Part shown: positions 4,417-5,193 of the stretch, one piece after another
How the letters are laid out: the number at the start of each line of letters is the position of its first letter
Numbering within the stretch: position 1 is the first letter of the stretch
Assembly: GCA_902772625.1 (NCBI GenBank)
Contig: CACYBP010000003.1
Location: 1-5,193, forward strand
DNA from: Oscillospiraceae bacterium
Lineage (GTDB): Bacteria; Bacillota; Clostridia; Oscillospirales; QAMX01
Length of the DNA: 5,193 bases
Direction: 5' to 3'
Notes under the pieces: generated by a model
What the model was told of the DNA's origin: nothing
The model's input: only the letters and a program-made list of their open reading frames with translations
Database searches by the model: none
Made by a program: the position numbers and the translations under genes

Positions 4417-5193
4417 TCACTGCTTCGCCGCGCGGAGAAGCTCCTCCCATTCCCGGACGATGGAGCGATCCTCGAAGTAATCGATCTTCATGGCCTTTCT
4501 GACGCGGGCCAGGGTGGCATTGGTGGTCTCCACGGCCTTTGCCGTGCCCTCCCGGATGACGTCGTAGACAGAATCGATATCGGCTTCCCATCTGGCCCTT
4601 TCGGCGCGGATGGGCGCGAGGGTCTCCTCCAGCACGTTGATCAGGAACTTCTTGCAGGTCCCGTCCCCGAGCCCGCCGCGGCGGTAATGTTCCTTCATCT
4701 CCTCCAGATTCCGGTACTCCGGAAGATATGCGGCGAAGTGGCGATCCTCAGAAAAGGCGTCGAGATAGGTGAAGACCACGTTGCCCTCGGTGTGGCCCGG
4801 GTCGCTGATCTGGAGGTGGGTGGGATCGGTGAACATCTTGCCGTTGACCTGCTTTTTCACCGTTTTGGCGTCGTCAGAAAGATAGATGCAGTTGCCGAGG
4901 GATTTGCTCATCTTCGCCTTGCCGTCCACGCCCGGCAGGCGGCGCTGGGTCTCGTTTTCGGGGATCATGGCCTTGGGGAGCACCAGGGTCTCGCCGTAGA
5001 TCTTGTTGAACTTCTCCACGATCTCGCGCGTCTGCTCCAGCATGGGAAGCTGATCCTCGCCCACCGGGACCACCGTGGCGTCGAAGGCCGTGATATCGGC
5101 CGCCTGGGACACGGGATAGGTGAAGAAGCCCGCGGGAAGCCCCTCGTCGGCAAAGCCGCGCATCTGGATCTCGGCCTTGACGGTGGGGTTGCG
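4417..5193 (-). CDS. trpS: Tryptophan--tRNA ligase, 5' end outside window
   Basis: This class Ic aminoacyl-tRNA synthetase activates tryptophan with ATP and loads it on tRNA-Trp in the cytoplasm. The reading frame runs into the right edge; 258 residues are visible, covering roughly the C-terminal three quarters of a protein normally about 330-340 long. The fragment opens with [10 protein letters not shown], a conserved TrpRS block. Next come [24 protein letters not shown] (the tryptophan-binding region, pattern YPVxQAADIxxF...VPVGEDQ) and the ATP-binding loop KMSKS (coded by 4914-4900). The C-terminal helical anticodon-binding region ends at the TGA at 4419-4417. The HIGH-like motif and start codon lie outside. 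An internal ATG at 5163 is not the start, because the conserved frame continues upstream. Control by a T-box leader is common for trpS in Gram-positives but that region is not visible. Confidence 0.96.
   Translation of the reverse strand, partial: RNPTVKAEIQMRGFADEGLPAGFFTYPVSQAADITAFDATVVPVGEDQLPMLEQTREIVEKFNKIYGETLVLPKAMIPENETQRRLPGVDGKAKMSKSLGNCIYLSDDAKTVKKQVNGKMFTDPTHLQISDPGHTEGNVVFTYLDAFSEDRHFAAYLPEYRNLEEMKEHYRRGGLGDGTCKKFLINVLEETLAPIRAERARWEADIDSVYDVIREGTAKAVETTNATLARVRKAMKIDYFEDRSIVREWEELLRAAKQ

Overview
The window looks like chromosomal DNA of a GC-rich, spore-forming Bacillota, most likely of the class Clostridia. The evidence is a SpmA/SpmB spore maturation pair, a NusG-domain-II / Gx-transporter pair of the kind common in Clostridia, strong AGGAGG-type ribosome binding sites and canonical sigma-A promoters. 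All recognisable genes are housekeeping or sporulation genes. I see no insertion sequence, phage gene, CRISPR array, tRNA or rRNA.

Layout. Positions 1-397 have no convincing gene: a T/C-rich tract followed by several short inverted repeats, with a possible outward-facing ribosome binding site at the left edge. spmA (398-982) and spmB (975-1493) overlap by 8 bases. A perfect TTGACA-N17-TATAAT promoter starts inside the last codons of spmB and drives acpP (acyl carrier protein, start best placed at 1585) through a short leader with two adjacent hairpins. A 13-bp bidirectional terminator (1827-1856) separates acpP from a convergent two-gene operon on the minus strand: NusG domain II protein (2753-2367), then Gx transporter family protein (2374-1871), overlapping by 8 bases. 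An extended -10 promoter at 2794-2822 drives rpsT (ribosomal protein S20, 2865-3128) on the plus strand.

The space after rpsT (3129-3332) is the least ordinary part. It carries a strong minus-strand promoter (TTGCAA-N17-TATAAT, 3295-3267) facing the end of rpsT, followed by about 130 bases rich in nested inverted repeats and without an open frame. I read this as a candidate structured small RNA of unknown family. Next on the plus strand come an unrecognised multi-pass membrane protein (3333-3800) and, 24 bases later, smpB (3825-4289), the tmRNA partner of trans-translation. A 16-bp hairpin (4320-4355) separates smpB from trpS, which converges from the right and is cut by the window edge (5193-4417).

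The genes do not form one pathway. They are five independent transcription units or more: spore core maturation, fatty acid synthesis carrier, membrane transport, translation (S20, SmpB, TrpRS) and a possible noncoding RNA. I do not see an undescribed multi-gene system. The candidate small RNA with its own promoter, the structured acpP leader and the membrane protein paired with smpB are the points worth checking.
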